From: a virus
Reading direction: 5' to 3' (one strand)
DNA length: 64,000 nt
IMG/VR virus record: IMGVR_UViG_3300028800_000087
Span: 1-64,000 of that record
Shown here: in pieces, positions 16,215 through 23,327 of the stretch
Numbering within the stretch: position 1 is the first letter of the stretch
Layout: every line of letters begins with the position of its first letter
Program-made: the position numbers and the translations under genes
Notes under the pieces: model-generated
Seen by the model: the letters and a program-made list of their open reading frames with translations, nothing else
Databases searched by the model: none
Told to the model about the DNA's origin: nothing

Positions 16215-16381
16215 TGCAACAGATCATCCAGCTTGCCGTGCCGCCGCTCTGCTTCTGCAACAAAGTTTTCGGCCTCAACAAAGTAATCCGCATTGCTCCA
16301 ACTCTTATTGCCGAATATCTTCAATCCGGTTGCAACAATGATGGAAAGCAACTTGCGGGCATCATCTTTCTTCTGGGTCAT
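16211..16381 (-). CDS. Small helical hypothetical protein
   Basis: The protein has 56 residues from ATG 16381, the start that matches the terminase end in the duplicated segment. It reads MTQKKDDARKLLSIIV and continues as an amphipathic helix ending RRHGKLDDLLQ. Its first codons are also present as a frameshifted copy just upstream (see the 16337-16468 repeat). Function unknown. Confidence 0.6.
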   Translation of the reverse strand: MTQKKDDARKLLSIIVATGLKIFGNKSWSNADYFVEAENFVAEAERRHGKLDDLLQ

Positions 16382-16468
16382 CGCGCCATCGCTCCTATGC
16401 GAATGATGGAAAGCAACTCTTGCGGGCATCATCTTTCTTCTGGGTCATCTCGCCATCGCTCCTATGCG
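16337..16468. repeat. Adjacent 65/67-bp tandem duplication
   Basis: Positions 16337-16401 and 16402-16468 are near-identical copies differing by one substitution and a 2-bp insertion. The unit spans the last codons of the large terminase and the first codons of the small gene after it. The copy at the terminase end keeps the terminase stop but its small-gene start is frameshifted (17 codons only); the other copy keeps the working start. Confidence 0.9.
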
Positions 16469-17947
16469 GGACCAAAGGCTTGTCCCGCCATCATATACAA
16501 TGCCAAAGGCGCGCGAGCAGGCATCGATCTGATCCATGGTGACGCCTACCGGGAAGGCGCGCGCCTCCTCAATGAACGGGGCGTTCCAATCGCCAGCAAC
16601 CATCATAACGTTGCCCACATTGACCTGGGATGCAAAGGGGCCAGCGCGCGTTGCTTTGTCGCCGGTCTCGGGGCTGCTATCGACGGTAAAGCCTGACAGC
16701 ATCTTGACGAACACTTCAACCTGGAATTTGCCGGCCTGCCCTGGGTCCTGCGGGATGCTGATGCGAACCCCATGCCCATCCAGCTTGGCAGTATTCTCAA
16801 GGTTCCTGGTAAGCTCTTCAGGCGCCCAACGCTGGCGGATCATATGACCAATGATGTATTTGCCGTCCATCGTCTTGCCAATCTTGGCGCCAGCGCTGTA
16901 AGCCTGATTAAGCGTCCCCTGATCCTTGGTGGCGGCAAAGTCCCAACCGCGTCCCCATTGCACGCCTACCGGGATTTCAGATGGCGGGATGATGCGATCG
17001 ATAAGGTTCTGCACCTTGAAGATCGACCCCTCAGCCGGCTTGGGGTCCTGCTGATAAAGGCTGGCCCACTCAAGCGCTGCGCCTGATGTCTCCAACTCCT
17101 TTTGAATGGCGCGGAGCGATGCGCCATAGCCGTAATCGTCATCGTCCCATAGCAGATCACCAGGGGCGCGGCCTAGTGGATCATCGAGGCCCGTCGCAAT
17201 GGCAGGCAGGCAGATGACCTTCCAGCGGCCGGGCTGATATTTAAGCAAGCGACCAGCCAGATCATCTTCATGCCAGCGCGTATGCATGAGAACCAAGCGG
17301 CCCTCGGGCTTTAATCGACGCGCCAGATCGCCGTGGAACCAACGCCAGACCTTGTTTCTAAAGTTCTCACGATCCGCTTCGTCACGCTTGGGCACCGGGT
17401 CATCGATGATGGCCAGATCAGCGCGGAAGCCTGCAATGCCACTATCAACACCAGCAGCAAGATAATCGCATCCCTGGTAGGTCTTATCGGTCCCATCGGG
17501 TTGCTTGATCACCTTCTCTGTTGTGCGCCAGCGGCCAGTATTCTCGGTCTTGAGTTGCAGATCGAGAAACTGTTCATACTCTTGAATATAGCGGATCGCG
17601 TAGCTGCTGTTCTCGAGCGCAAAGTCAACCTTGTGGGATGCGCCGATGATCGACCAGCCGGGCTTGCGCTGCATGATCCAGGGTATCGACAGGCGGCTGA
17701 CATAGGTGGTCTTTGCTGACCCAGGCGGGGCAAAGATCATCACGCGTTGCCCTGGGGGACCATCTACAATGTTCTGGATGGCCTCGCAGATCAGTTGGTG
17801 ATGCTTGCGCGGTCCCCAGCCATAGGGGCGCAGCGCATGCTTGCACCAAGCTGTATAACTATCGAGGCAGTCGCGTCGCCAGCGCTCGCGATGTAGCGAC
17901 AGTATCCTGCGCTTCTTTGAGCCAGTTGAGTTCAGAGTCGAGCTCAT
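16445..17947 (-). CDS. Terminase large subunit
   Basis: The protein has 500 residues. The packaging ATPase domain has Walker A APPGSAKT (about residues 73-80), Walker B LAIIDDP (about 178-184) and a motif LMHTRWHEDDLAGR typical of phage terminases. The C-terminal nuclease begins near GWDFAATKD (about residue 333) with later acidic residues and an EEARAFPVGVTMDQIDA segment. It cuts and translocates DNA into the prohead at the portal. It overlaps the small subunit by 89 bp. Its 3' end lies in a tandem duplication that leaves the stop intact. Confidence 0.92.
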   Translation of the reverse strand: MSSTLNSTGSKKRRILSLHRERWRRDCLDSYTAWCKHALRPYGWGPRKHHQLICEAIQNIVDGPPGQRVMIFAPPGSAKTTYVSRLSIPWIMQRKPGWSIIGASHKVDFALENSSYAIRYIQEYEQFLDLQLKTENTGRWRTTEKVIKQPDGTDKTYQGCDYLAAGVDSGIAGFRADLAIIDDPVPKRDEADRENFRNKVWRWFHGDLARRLKPEGRLVLMHTRWHEDDLAGRLLKYQPGRWKVICLPAIATGLDDPLGRAPGDLLWDDDDYGYGASLRAIQKELETSGAALEWASLYQQDPKPAEGSIFKVQNLIDRIIPPSEIPVGVQWGRGWDFAATKDQGTLNQAYSAGAKIGKTMDGKYIIGHMIRQRWAPEELTRNLENTAKLDGHGVRISIPQDPGQAGKFQVEVFVKMLSGFTVDSSPETGDKATRAGPFASQVNVGNVMMVAGDWNAPFIEEARAFPVGVTMDQIDACSRAFGIVYDGGTSLWSRIGAMAR

Positions 17948-18395
17948 CGTCAGTCAGTTCCGCCGCTTCTTTCTGCTCATTGGGATTATCTGCTGGCGCC
18001 TCCTTGGGGATCACCCAACCGGCATGAATTGCCATCCACCACATCAGGACCTTGGTATCGCCCTTGATGATCGCCTGCTGACAGAACTTGGCATTGCAGG
18101 CGATGGCGATGGCGTGACCATCATCCAGCACATCTTGGAGATACTTATGCAGAGTGGCAATGCTGGTCCCGATCAGGCGCGCAATGTGGATATGCGGGAC
18201 GCCAAGGCCAGCAAGCTCCCGCGTCAGGTTGACCTGTTGCTCGCTGGGAACAAATGGCTTCTGATGCATCTCATTCCCACGCTGATGCCAGTTGCCTTCA
18301 TACCAATAGCCGCCTGGATCATCGTTGTCCGGCGGCGGCTGGGAGGCTTGGTGCTTGGGGTCAAGCTTGTCAGGATCGATGTGGACTTTCGGCAT
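17859..18395 (-). CDS. Probable terminase small subunit
   Basis: The protein has 178 residues. The centre (residues 50-85) has a helix-turn-helix-like stretch, VNLTRELAGLGVPHIHIARLIG then TSIATLHKYLQ, matching small terminases that recognise packaging sites. It is followed by helices that could form the oligomer and an acidic C-terminal tail (AELTDDELDSELNWLKEA). Position directly before terL supports it. The N-terminus VHIDPDKLDP resembles that of the sigma-like protein at 24256. Confidence 0.8.
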   Translation of the reverse strand: MPKVHIDPDKLDPKHQASQPPPDNDDPGGYWYEGNWHQRGNEMHQKPFVPSEQQVNLTRELAGLGVPHIHIARLIGTSIATLHKYLQDVLDDGHAIAIACNAKFCQQAIIKGDTKVLMWWMAIHAGWVIPKEAPADNPNEQKEAAELTDDELDSELNWLKEAQDTVATSRALATRLPR

Positions 18396-18990
18396 TAGGA
18401 ACCAGTTCCAGGTCTTTCAGATAGAACTCAATGGGGCTATCGCGGCCAAATATTTTGATCACAACCTCTGCGCGCTCGGCATCTGACCAGTTAACCAAGG
18501 CGCCGCGATCATCAACCAACCTACTTAACGGATGATCATCGCGCACCCGCACATGGCAACCGGCATCGATCACCGGTATGGGGGCGGCCAGGGCGATGCT
18601 GGGCAGGTTGCGCGGGATGCCCCGCTGCCTGACATCCAGGTTGGCCGCGACCTGCTGCAAGGTAGCGATGGCGGCTGATCCGGCCGGGCTGGGCATATCA
18701 TAGTCGGCGAGGTGCGGTCGATGCAGCAACAGGTGCGAGATGCCGGCTGTCCACCTGATCTGCGGCCACTTGCTGGGATCATCCAGATGCACAAACACGT
18801 AGCGATGAAACAGCAGCTTGGCGACCAGATGATAGTGGGTGGCCTTGTCGCATTTCAGATAGACCGGCAGCATGCAGGGGATGCCGCGTTGTATCAATCG
18901 CTGCCTGACCTGCCACTCCTGGTTGTTATGCACAACCGCACAATACCATGTTGGGAGCAGCTTATTGAGGTCGGCTTTGAAACGCGGCAT
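18370..18990 (-). CDS. NusG/RfaH-like transcription antitermination factor
   Basis: The protein has 206 residues from ATG 18990. Residues 14-90 form an NGN domain: WYCAVVHNNQEWQVRQRLIQ, GIPCMLPVYL, then LLFHRYVFVHLDDPSKW and a TAGISHLLL end, aligning with the family's W-(Y/F), 'flP', 'fpgYvFv' and 'GV..l(L/V)' positions. Residues 137-197 look like a KOW domain (PVIDAGCHVRVRDDHPL ... KIFGRDSPIEFYLKDLELV). Such proteins travel with RNA polymerase and suppress termination. It lies near the start of the late operon, where several hairpins occur between genes, so it may act as late antiterminator. Inference only. Confidence 0.75.
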   Translation of the reverse strand: MPRFKADLNKLLPTWYCAVVHNNQEWQVRQRLIQRGIPCMLPVYLKCDKATHYHLVAKLLFHRYVFVHLDDPSKWPQIRWTAGISHLLLHRPHLADYDMPSPAGSAAIATLQQVAANLDVRQRGIPRNLPSIALAAPIPVIDAGCHVRVRDDHPLSRLVDDRGALVNWSDAERAEVVIKIFGRDSPIEFYLKDLELVPNAESPHRS

Positions 18991-19110
18991 CGGCAAAGGT
19001 CCTATGAATTGCTGCCGCAAGGGCAGCCGGGTTTGCCGGCGCTTACAAGGTCAAGGCGCCGGGTATAACATCCGCGCGATCGATTTGGCAAGCCTCTTAT
19101 TTGCAGGCGC

Positions 19111-19518
19111 CTAGCGGGGCGGTAAACCCTTGCGCAAAGCAGGATGCAGAAAGGTCATATCATTAGGATCGCGGCGGGGATCATCTCCGGGATGCGCATC
19201 AGTTGGCGTCGTCGCCTTTACCAACGCCACGTAGGCATCAATCAACTCTTGGAACGCGGTCTCCTTGGTCAAGCTCTCATGCAACCATAATAGGGTCAGC
19301 GCCTCATCACTGGTCTGCCAGTAAACGCGCCGATAGGCATGGCGCCCCACCATGCCTGCAATCATTTGCAGGTCTTCCGCGTGGGTTGGGAACAACCGAT
19401 CCAGTCCAGCTCGGGCTGGGATCGCCTCCTGATGAATGAACACCTCAAAGCTAATGGCATGCTTGGGCGGCGGCTGACCTGCCAGCGGACCACCTATGCA
19501 TATGCTGACCTGCTTCAT
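19111..19518 (-). CDS. Hypothetical protein upstream of NusG-like gene
   Basis: The protein has 135 residues from ATG 19518, which follows GGGAGG by 8 bases and overlaps the upstream stop. It begins MKQVSICIGGPLAGQ and has FEVFIHQEAIPAR, then MVGRHAYRRVYWQTSDEALTL, ending in a polar tail. The 'ICIGGPLAG' and 'Y.R' layout is common to short phage proteins of unknown function. No function assigned. Confidence 0.65.
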   Translation of the reverse strand: MKQVSICIGGPLAGQPPPKHAISFEVFIHQEAIPARAGLDRLFPTHAEDLQMIAGMVGRHAYRRVYWQTSDEALTLLWLHESLTKETAFQELIDAYVALVKATTPTDAHPGDDPRRDPNDMTFLHPALRKGLPPR

Positions 19519-19826
19519 GGATATGACCTCCCAGCGCATCCATCCTTGCAGAACTGGGGATGCGCGCAACCGTTGAGTGGATATAGGGAGCAGCTAGGTC
19601 CGCTTGGTTGGATAAATGTTCTGTCTCTGTCTCCCCATGCATAGACCCGGCATGTCCCAACAGGCGCCACGTAGTTGATGACCGGCTGGCGACCATGCAA
19701 CGGCATCCCATGGAACACATGCAGGTAGGCGCGGGTATGGGGATAGCGCTGGCCATCCCGTTGCAATCGATAACCCAACCGACGGCATCGATATGCGAGA
19801 AACAATTGTTTTATCGCGGCAAACAT
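19515..19826 (-). CDS. Hypothetical protein
   Basis: The protein has 103 residues with ribosome site AAGGA 9 bases before ATG 19826. It starts with a basic helix (MFAAIKQLFLAYRCRRLGYRL), then a Tyr/His-rich beta region (RAYLHVFHGMPLHGR) and a Cys-rich end (SCSLYP, CAHPQFCKDGC) that may bind zinc. Function unknown. Confidence 0.6.
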   Translation of the reverse strand: MFAAIKQLFLAYRCRRLGYRLQRDGQRYPHTRAYLHVFHGMPLHGRQPVINYVAPVGTCRVYAWGDRDRTFIQPSGPSCSLYPLNGCAHPQFCKDGCAGRSYP

Positions 19827-19861
19827 TGGTTAATCCTTATGAAAGGTTTTATCTACCTACG

Positions 19862-20314
19862 CTAGTTGTGGAAACTAGGACTGTCATTGGGGCGCGGCTT
19901 GGGTGGGGGTAGCGAGGCGCGCGGCATCCTTGATCTTATCTTCATCAGCAGCCATGGCTTGCGCCATTTGAAAGCATTGGCAATGCGCCACTCTAGGAAC
20001 TTCTCGGCGAGGCGCGCGGCATCCTTGATCTTATCTTCATCAGCAGCCAGTTTCTCGGGCTGGGTGCGTTCCAAGCGCGCATAACGATAACGTCCCCACC
20101 TACGCAAGGTACTCGGGGCATCGGGGTCGCGAGCAAGTAGAACAAAGAACGGCTCGCCATCGATGCGGGAGGCTAGGCATGGATTGCTTAGCAGGTCGAT
20201 CAGTTGGCTGAGCATGTCGCGAGCAAGGTTGGCGTCCTGCGCTGTTATTGGGTCACCAAGCACCCAGGCGCGGAGCGCATCCCGGACTTTACTGATCTGT
20301 TCAACATCAAACAT
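19862..20314 (-). CDS. First gene of late operon; hypothetical
   Basis: The protein has 150 residues from ATG 20314, preceded by AAGGAG; a longer frame to 20491 lacks this signal. It is helical: MFDVEQISKVRDALRAWVLG, then LARDMLSQLIDLLSNP, DGEPFFVLLARDPDAP and LAEKFLEWRI. The last 30 residues (RSRMPRASLPPPKPRP) arise from reading a duplicated 43-bp segment in another frame, so the C-terminus looks like the product of a duplication plus frameshift. Function unknown. Confidence 0.6.
   Translation of the reverse strand: MFDVEQISKVRDALRAWVLGDPITAQDANLARDMLSQLIDLLSNPCLASRIDGEPFFVLLARDPDAPSTLRRWGRYRYARLERTQPEKLAADEDKIKDAARLAEKFLEWRIANAFKWRKPWLLMKIRSRMPRASLPPPKPRPNDSPSFHN
19912..20049. repeat. 43-bp direct repeat, 95-bp period
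   Basis: The segments 19912-19954 and 20007-20049 are identical. The upstream copy encodes AADEDKIKDAARLA in frame; the other is read in a different frame because 95 is not a multiple of three. Confidence 0.9.
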
Positions 20315-20616
20315 GGTTTTCAAACTCCTTGGGTGGATTGACGCTAGCATGCATATACCTGGCAGCCAAAAGGCAACGATGGCACCGGAGCACTTGCGGA
20401 GGTGACATCTGCGGCGCGACAGCGCCGCCAATGCTGGCATGTTGTTTTCAATCTGTCGATTATTTCGGTTTAATACTCCTAACTTTGGCATACTAACATC
20501 GCCTCCCCCCTAACACCATCCCCCTTTAGGGGGGTGGTTAGGGGATTTTATATCGCGCGCGCGAGGGCAGCGGGCGGGTATAGATTGGCAGGATGTTTGA
20601 ATAGGAGATACAAACC
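20315..20616. promoter_or_regulatory. Divergent control region between late and early operons
   Basis: This 302-bp gap separates the first minus-strand gene (start 20314) from the first plus-strand gene (start 20617). It holds a small hairpin GCGGCGC/GCGCCGC near 20410 and a large imperfect inverted repeat at 20505-20545 followed by ATTTTAT. A TATAGAT -10-like box near 20579 precedes the plus-strand gene. I see no clear -35 boxes. Both operons must be driven from here or nearby, and it is a candidate operator or origin. Confidence 0.55.
20505..20550 (+). terminator. Leader hairpin with T tract in divergent region
   Basis: A C-rich arm CCCCTAACACCATCCCCC pairs with GGGGGGTGGTTAGGGG with small bulges, followed by ATTTTATAT. 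The form is that of an intrinsic terminator, but it lies ahead of the early operon, so it would act as an attenuator, or it may be an origin or operator structure. Confidence 0.45.
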
Positions 20617-20826
20617 ATGCTGACCCTGGCCACCAGTTGCATGTGCCGGTTACAGGAAGGGATCGACAAGGCTGAGGGGGACTTCTGCCTTGTCAGGGCG
20701 TCCGATCTGCGCGGACTGATTGAGGAATATCTGCAAGCGGTATCGGTGGTCAACGCGATCAGCGTATATGGCGCTGGTGAGGCTTGGTCGTTGAAGGCGG
20801 CGCGCAAGAGGAGATTTGAACGATGA
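20617..20826 (+). CDS. Small early hypothetical protein
   Basis: The protein has 69 residues. AGGAGATACAAACC precedes the ATG. It begins MLTLATSCMCRLQEGIDKAEG and contains a helix DLRGLIEEYLQAVSVVNAI. It is the first gene of the plus-strand early block and starts a run of five overlapping small genes. Function unknown. Confidence 0.65.
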   Translation: MLTLATSCMCRLQEGIDKAEGDFCLVRASDLRGLIEEYLQAVSVVNAISVYGAGEAWSLKAARKRRFER

Positions 20827-20936
20827 TTGTAAGGGATTGGATTGCCGCTGGCTTGGTCAGGCTGGCGATCCTGTTGAGCAAGGAGCGCGATCGCAATCTG
20901 TTTCTTGCTCAGTTTGTGCAACTGCGGGGGCTCTGA
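20823..20936 (+). CDS. 37-residue early peptide
   Basis: ATG 20823 overlaps the stop of the gene before and its TGA overlaps the next ATG. It encodes MIVRDWIAAGLVRLAILLSK then a polar C-terminal half, i.e. an amphipathic or weak membrane helix. Function unknown. Confidence 0.5.
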   Translation: MIVRDWIAAGLVRLAILLSKERDRNLFLAQFVQLRGL

Positions 20937-21331
20937 TGACGCCGGAGCAACTGATCGGGATTGTAGAGGCGCGCATCCGGCATGCCAAGTCCATCAGCAC
21001 CTCGCATGGCTTACAGCCGGTGGTCCTAGCACAGAATGATGTCACCGCGATGGTCGATCATTACAAACAAATGATGGACTATGCGCGCGGTCTGGCGGGC
21101 AGGTTGGAACAGGCGCTTGCGTCACCTTGGCATTATCCAACCGAGAACAAGCCCGATATCGATCGATTTGTGATCGTTGAATGGGTGCAGGATCAGATCG
21201 GGACGCGGACGCCTGGGGTGCCGCCGCGTATGGAGCTGATGATGATGGGCCAGGTCATGCTTGAGAACTGGGAGGATCGATCCAACTGGATCAAGCGTTG
21301 GTGTTATTGCCCCATGCCAGGAGAAGGTTGA
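20936..21331 (+). CDS. Early hypothetical protein
   Basis: The protein has 131 residues from ATG 20936. The first half is helical (MTPEQLIGIVEARIRHAKSI, VTAMVDHYKQMMDYARGL). The second half has PDIDRFVIVEWV and a Trp-rich end NWEDRSNWIKRWCYCPMP, similar to the short DUF551-like domains found in phages ('...WI...YWCPLP'). That resemblance is weak. Coupled to both neighbours. Confidence 0.65.
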   Translation: MTPEQLIGIVEARIRHAKSISTSHGLQPVVLAQNDVTAMVDHYKQMMDYARGLAGRLEQALASPWHYPTENKPDIDRFVIVEWVQDQIGTRTPGVPPRMELMMMGQVMLENWEDRSNWIKRWCYCPMPGEG

Positions 21332-21519
21332 TGTCTGAACATCGCAAACCTGAAACCACCGCCGCCGCGCCGTTTCCGGACAAACTGACAATTCGACGCG
21401 TCGCGAACGGCTGGATAATTCAGCCGGGGCCGGGCGGTGACGAATACACGCACATCGCGGCGACGCCAGACGATCTAGCGAAACACGTCAACCTATGGGC
21501 AAAGGCGCAGTTGAAATGA
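21331..21519 (+). CDS. Small early hypothetical protein
   Basis: The protein has 62 residues from ATG 21331 (TGATG overlap). A short beta-hairpin pattern, KLTIRRVANGWIIQPGPGG, is followed by a helix DDLAKHVNLWAKA. Similar 'I....NGW.v......' miniproteins are frequent in phages. Function unknown. Confidence 0.6.
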   Translation: MSEHRKPETTAAAPFPDKLTIRRVANGWIIQPGPGGDEYTHIAATPDDLAKHVNLWAKAQLK

Positions 21520-21725
21520 GCGATGTAAAATCCCCAACCACGCTGCCGACTTATCGTGTGCTATTCACGAACAACGACGCAGCGGATGCGCAGCAAGCCA
21601 TCGTCCGCGTCATCGCTTCGGTGTGCAGCGATGGAAACTCAGATGTCAGCCGTGTGGCGCGTGATGTGGTCACATCGCTCGCTGCGGCGGGCTTTAGCAT
21701 TGTAAGGATCAACCTCGATGCCTGA
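21516..21725 (+). CDS. Small early hypothetical protein
   Basis: The protein has 69 residues from ATG 21516, overlapping the preceding stop. It has an alternating beta/helix/beta pattern (YRVLFTNNDAADAQQAIVRVI, then VVTSLAAAGFSIVRINLDA), resembling a small ferredoxin-like fold. Function unknown. Confidence 0.6.
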   Translation: MSDVKSPTTLPTYRVLFTNNDAADAQQAIVRVIASVCSDGNSDVSRVARDVVTSLAAAGFSIVRINLDA

Positions 21726-21855
21726 AACCACCGCGCCCGCTAGCGGCTGGGTGATCATGCTGTTCCCGAGCAGGGAGGATCGTCCGCAAGAACCGGATGC
21801 GCCGCCAGAGGACTTTGATAACGTTGTCCCCTTTCCAACCGATGATGGCGCATGA
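21718..21855 (+). CDS. 45-residue acidic early peptide
   Basis: ATG 21718 lies 8 bases inside the preceding gene. The peptide MPETTAPASGWVIMLFPSRE is followed by an acidic Pro-rich tail. The first codons repeat a 14-bp string also found at the start of the 21331 gene. Small acidic phage peptides can be DNA-mimic inhibitors, but nothing here proves that. Confidence 0.45.
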   Translation: MPETTAPASGWVIMLFPSREDRPQEPDAPPEDFDNVVPFPTDDGA

Positions 21856-21888
21856 TTATTGCGTGCTTGCGATAACGATATTTTGCGA

Positions 21889-21917
21889 TTGCCAAATACT
21901 ATGGGCTCCCATATATA
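21889..21917 (+). promoter_or_regulatory. Promoter close to the start codon at 21924
   Basis: TTGCCA (21889-21894), 17-bp spacer, TATATA (21912-21917). The ATG at 21924 is only 6 bases past the -10 box, so transcription would begin at or next to the start codon and give a leaderless mRNA. Confidence 0.55.
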
Positions 21918-21923
21918 GCATTC

Positions 21924-22397
21924 ATGGACCATGCTGCGTTCATTGCTGGGCTATCGGCTGCCGATCGGGCAGAGCTGCTTGCGCGGCTCGCGCGGGATGA
22001 TGGCAAGGCGCGCGCTGGCGGCAAGGGCTATCCGGCTGACCAGCTTGAGCTTTGGGATATGCTGAACGAGGTCTGCGGCAAGCTGCCGATGCCGATGGGC
22101 GTTTTCATCAAGCAGTATGGCGTGGCCAAGTTTGCCGCCGCTGCTGCGATGCTGGATGCCTTCGTCATGGAGGCAACACCAGACTTGACGCGCAGGCCGG
22201 TTACAAGGGCCGTCAAGGCGGTCTGCCTGGAATGCATCGGGGATTATCTGCGGGGGCGGCGGATCGTCGCAGGCCCGTCTGTAATCCTTGGTATGATGTC
22301 GATCGTCAGGCAATGCGTCGATCAGGCGTTTCCGGGCTACGCGGATGCCAAGCTGTTGCATCATGTGGCGAGGGCCAGCGGCAAGCTTGCGGCCTGA
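21924..22397 (+). CDS. Early hypothetical helical protein
   Basis: The protein has 157 residues. It has helices at AAFIAGLSAADRAELLARLA and KFAAAAAMLDAFVMEA, with a Cys pair at VCLECIG and IVRQCVD. There is no usable ribosome site; a promoter sits right before the ATG. No family recognised. Confidence 0.7.
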   Translation: MDHAAFIAGLSAADRAELLARLARDDGKARAGGKGYPADQLELWDMLNEVCGKLPMPMGVFIKQYGVAKFAAAAAMLDAFVMEATPDLTRRPVTRAVKAVCLECIGDYLRGRRIVAGPSVILGMMSIVRQCVDQAFPGYADAKLLHHVARASGKLAA

Positions 22398-22439
22398 GGC
22401 CGTATATCTGGGTAGGTTCCAGAAAAGGCCCGCTCTCTC

Positions 22440-22754
22440 ATGATTCCACAATCTTGTTGCTGCCAACGTTGTCAGGATGCATGCAAAAGAAACCCAGGAT
22501 GGTTTCTACCAGAGGAAGCAAGGATGGCGATCCTGGCGGGCCTTGCCCAATTTGCTAAGTTAACAAAGCAGAGGGAAAAGTTTCATATGACGACGCGTGA
22601 CAGGCCGGTAGGCGCAGGCAAAGGGAAAGACCTAGAAATTTTGGCATCAGAGGCAGGGTGCCCAATTTTCAAAGTCGGAGAAACGATTGCCGTCTACGAT
22701 GGGAAGACGACTCTTACGATCGTGGTTACGAACCAAAATCTCCATAGCTTATAG
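22440..22754 (+). CDS. Cys-rich small protein, possibly two joined pieces
   Basis: The protein has 104 residues. The first 28 carry CCCQRCQDACKRNPGWFLPEEA, a CxxC/PGWF.P.EA zinc-binding element seen at the N-terminus of short phage proteins. After residue 40 the DNA becomes AT-richer and the sequence changes character (KLTKQREKFHMTTRDRP, then FKVGETIAVYDGKTTLTIV). A separate start at ATG 22587 in the same frame is possible. I am unsure whether this is one gene or a fusion after rearrangement. Confidence 0.5.
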   Translation: MIPQSCCCQRCQDACKRNPGWFLPEEARMAILAGLAQFAKLTKQREKFHMTTRDRPVGAGKGKDLEILASEAGCPIFKVGETIAVYDGKTTLTIVVTNQNLHSL

Positions 22755-22761
22755 ATGCTGC

Positions 22762-23028
22762 ATGCAACGCAGATCATTCATCACGGGTCTAGTCAGCCTG
22801 GGGGCGCCGGCCATCATTCGGACCCCTGGGTTGCTTATGCCTATTTCCTCCCGGCTGTTGTCGCAAGCAGAGGCAGTCGCATGGCTTGATCAAGAGATAC
22901 AAAAGGTCCTCTATAAAATGCTGGCGACCGGCGAGGTAGTTGCTGTCCCGGAAGAGCTGGCTCGCATCATCAGCCCCATAGTCGGTATCCCCATCAGGTA
23001 TCTGCGCGGCGCAGTCTGCGCGAAATGA
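22762..23028 (+). CDS. Small protein with twin-arginine-like signal
   Basis: The protein has 88 residues from ATG 22762. It begins MQRRSFITGLVSLGAPAIIR, matching the twin-arginine consensus (RRxF) with a hydrophobic core and an APAI end. The remainder is a helix (AEAVAWLDQEIQKVLYKML) and a PIVGIPIRYLRGAV tail. Short proteins of the form RRSF(L/I)..L..APAIVR..SLMP are recurrent in phages of alphaproteobacteria. Their role is unknown to me. It suggests export of a small phage factor. Confidence 0.6.
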   Translation: MQRRSFITGLVSLGAPAIIRTPGLLMPISSRLLSQAEAVAWLDQEIQKVLYKMLATGEVVAVPEELARIISPIVGIPIRYLRGAVCAK

Positions 23029-23327
23029 CCCGTAAGATTGGTAGGTGGCGCAAGCGCAAGCTGGGCGCCAACGACAAGGCATGGCATGAGGCCATGATGG
23101 CGCAGGGCTCATATATTGGCCGCGACAACCAGACCGGCGCCCCGGTCTTTGCGCCTTGGGACCACTTTGAACTGCTTCAGATGGCGCTGCTATCTTTCCC
23201 GCAACCTGACCTGGACCTTGGCCGCGACATCATGGCGCCGGACTGGCGGGAAATGCGCCAAGAGGCCAAGCGGCGCAATGCGGCAATGGGCTTTATCATC
23301 TCGCGGTTGTATGGCTTGCCGCTCTGA
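23025..23327 (+). CDS. Early hypothetical protein next to primase
   Basis: The protein has 100 residues from ATG 23025 (ATGA overlap). Very basic at the start (MTRKIGRWRKRKLGAND), so it may bind nucleic acid. The middle has APWDHFELLQMALLSFPQPD. Co-translated with the primase gene. Function unknown. Confidence 0.6.
   Translation: MTRKIGRWRKRKLGANDKAWHEAMMAQGSYIGRDNQTGAPVFAPWDHFELLQMALLSFPQPDLDLGRDIMAPDWREMRQEAKRRNAAMGFIISRLYGLPL

Noticed and set aside
20315-20491. N-terminal extension of the 19862 gene to 20491
   Set aside because: The extension lacks a ribosome site. ATG 20314 has AAGGAG at a workable distance, and the extra residues look non-coding.
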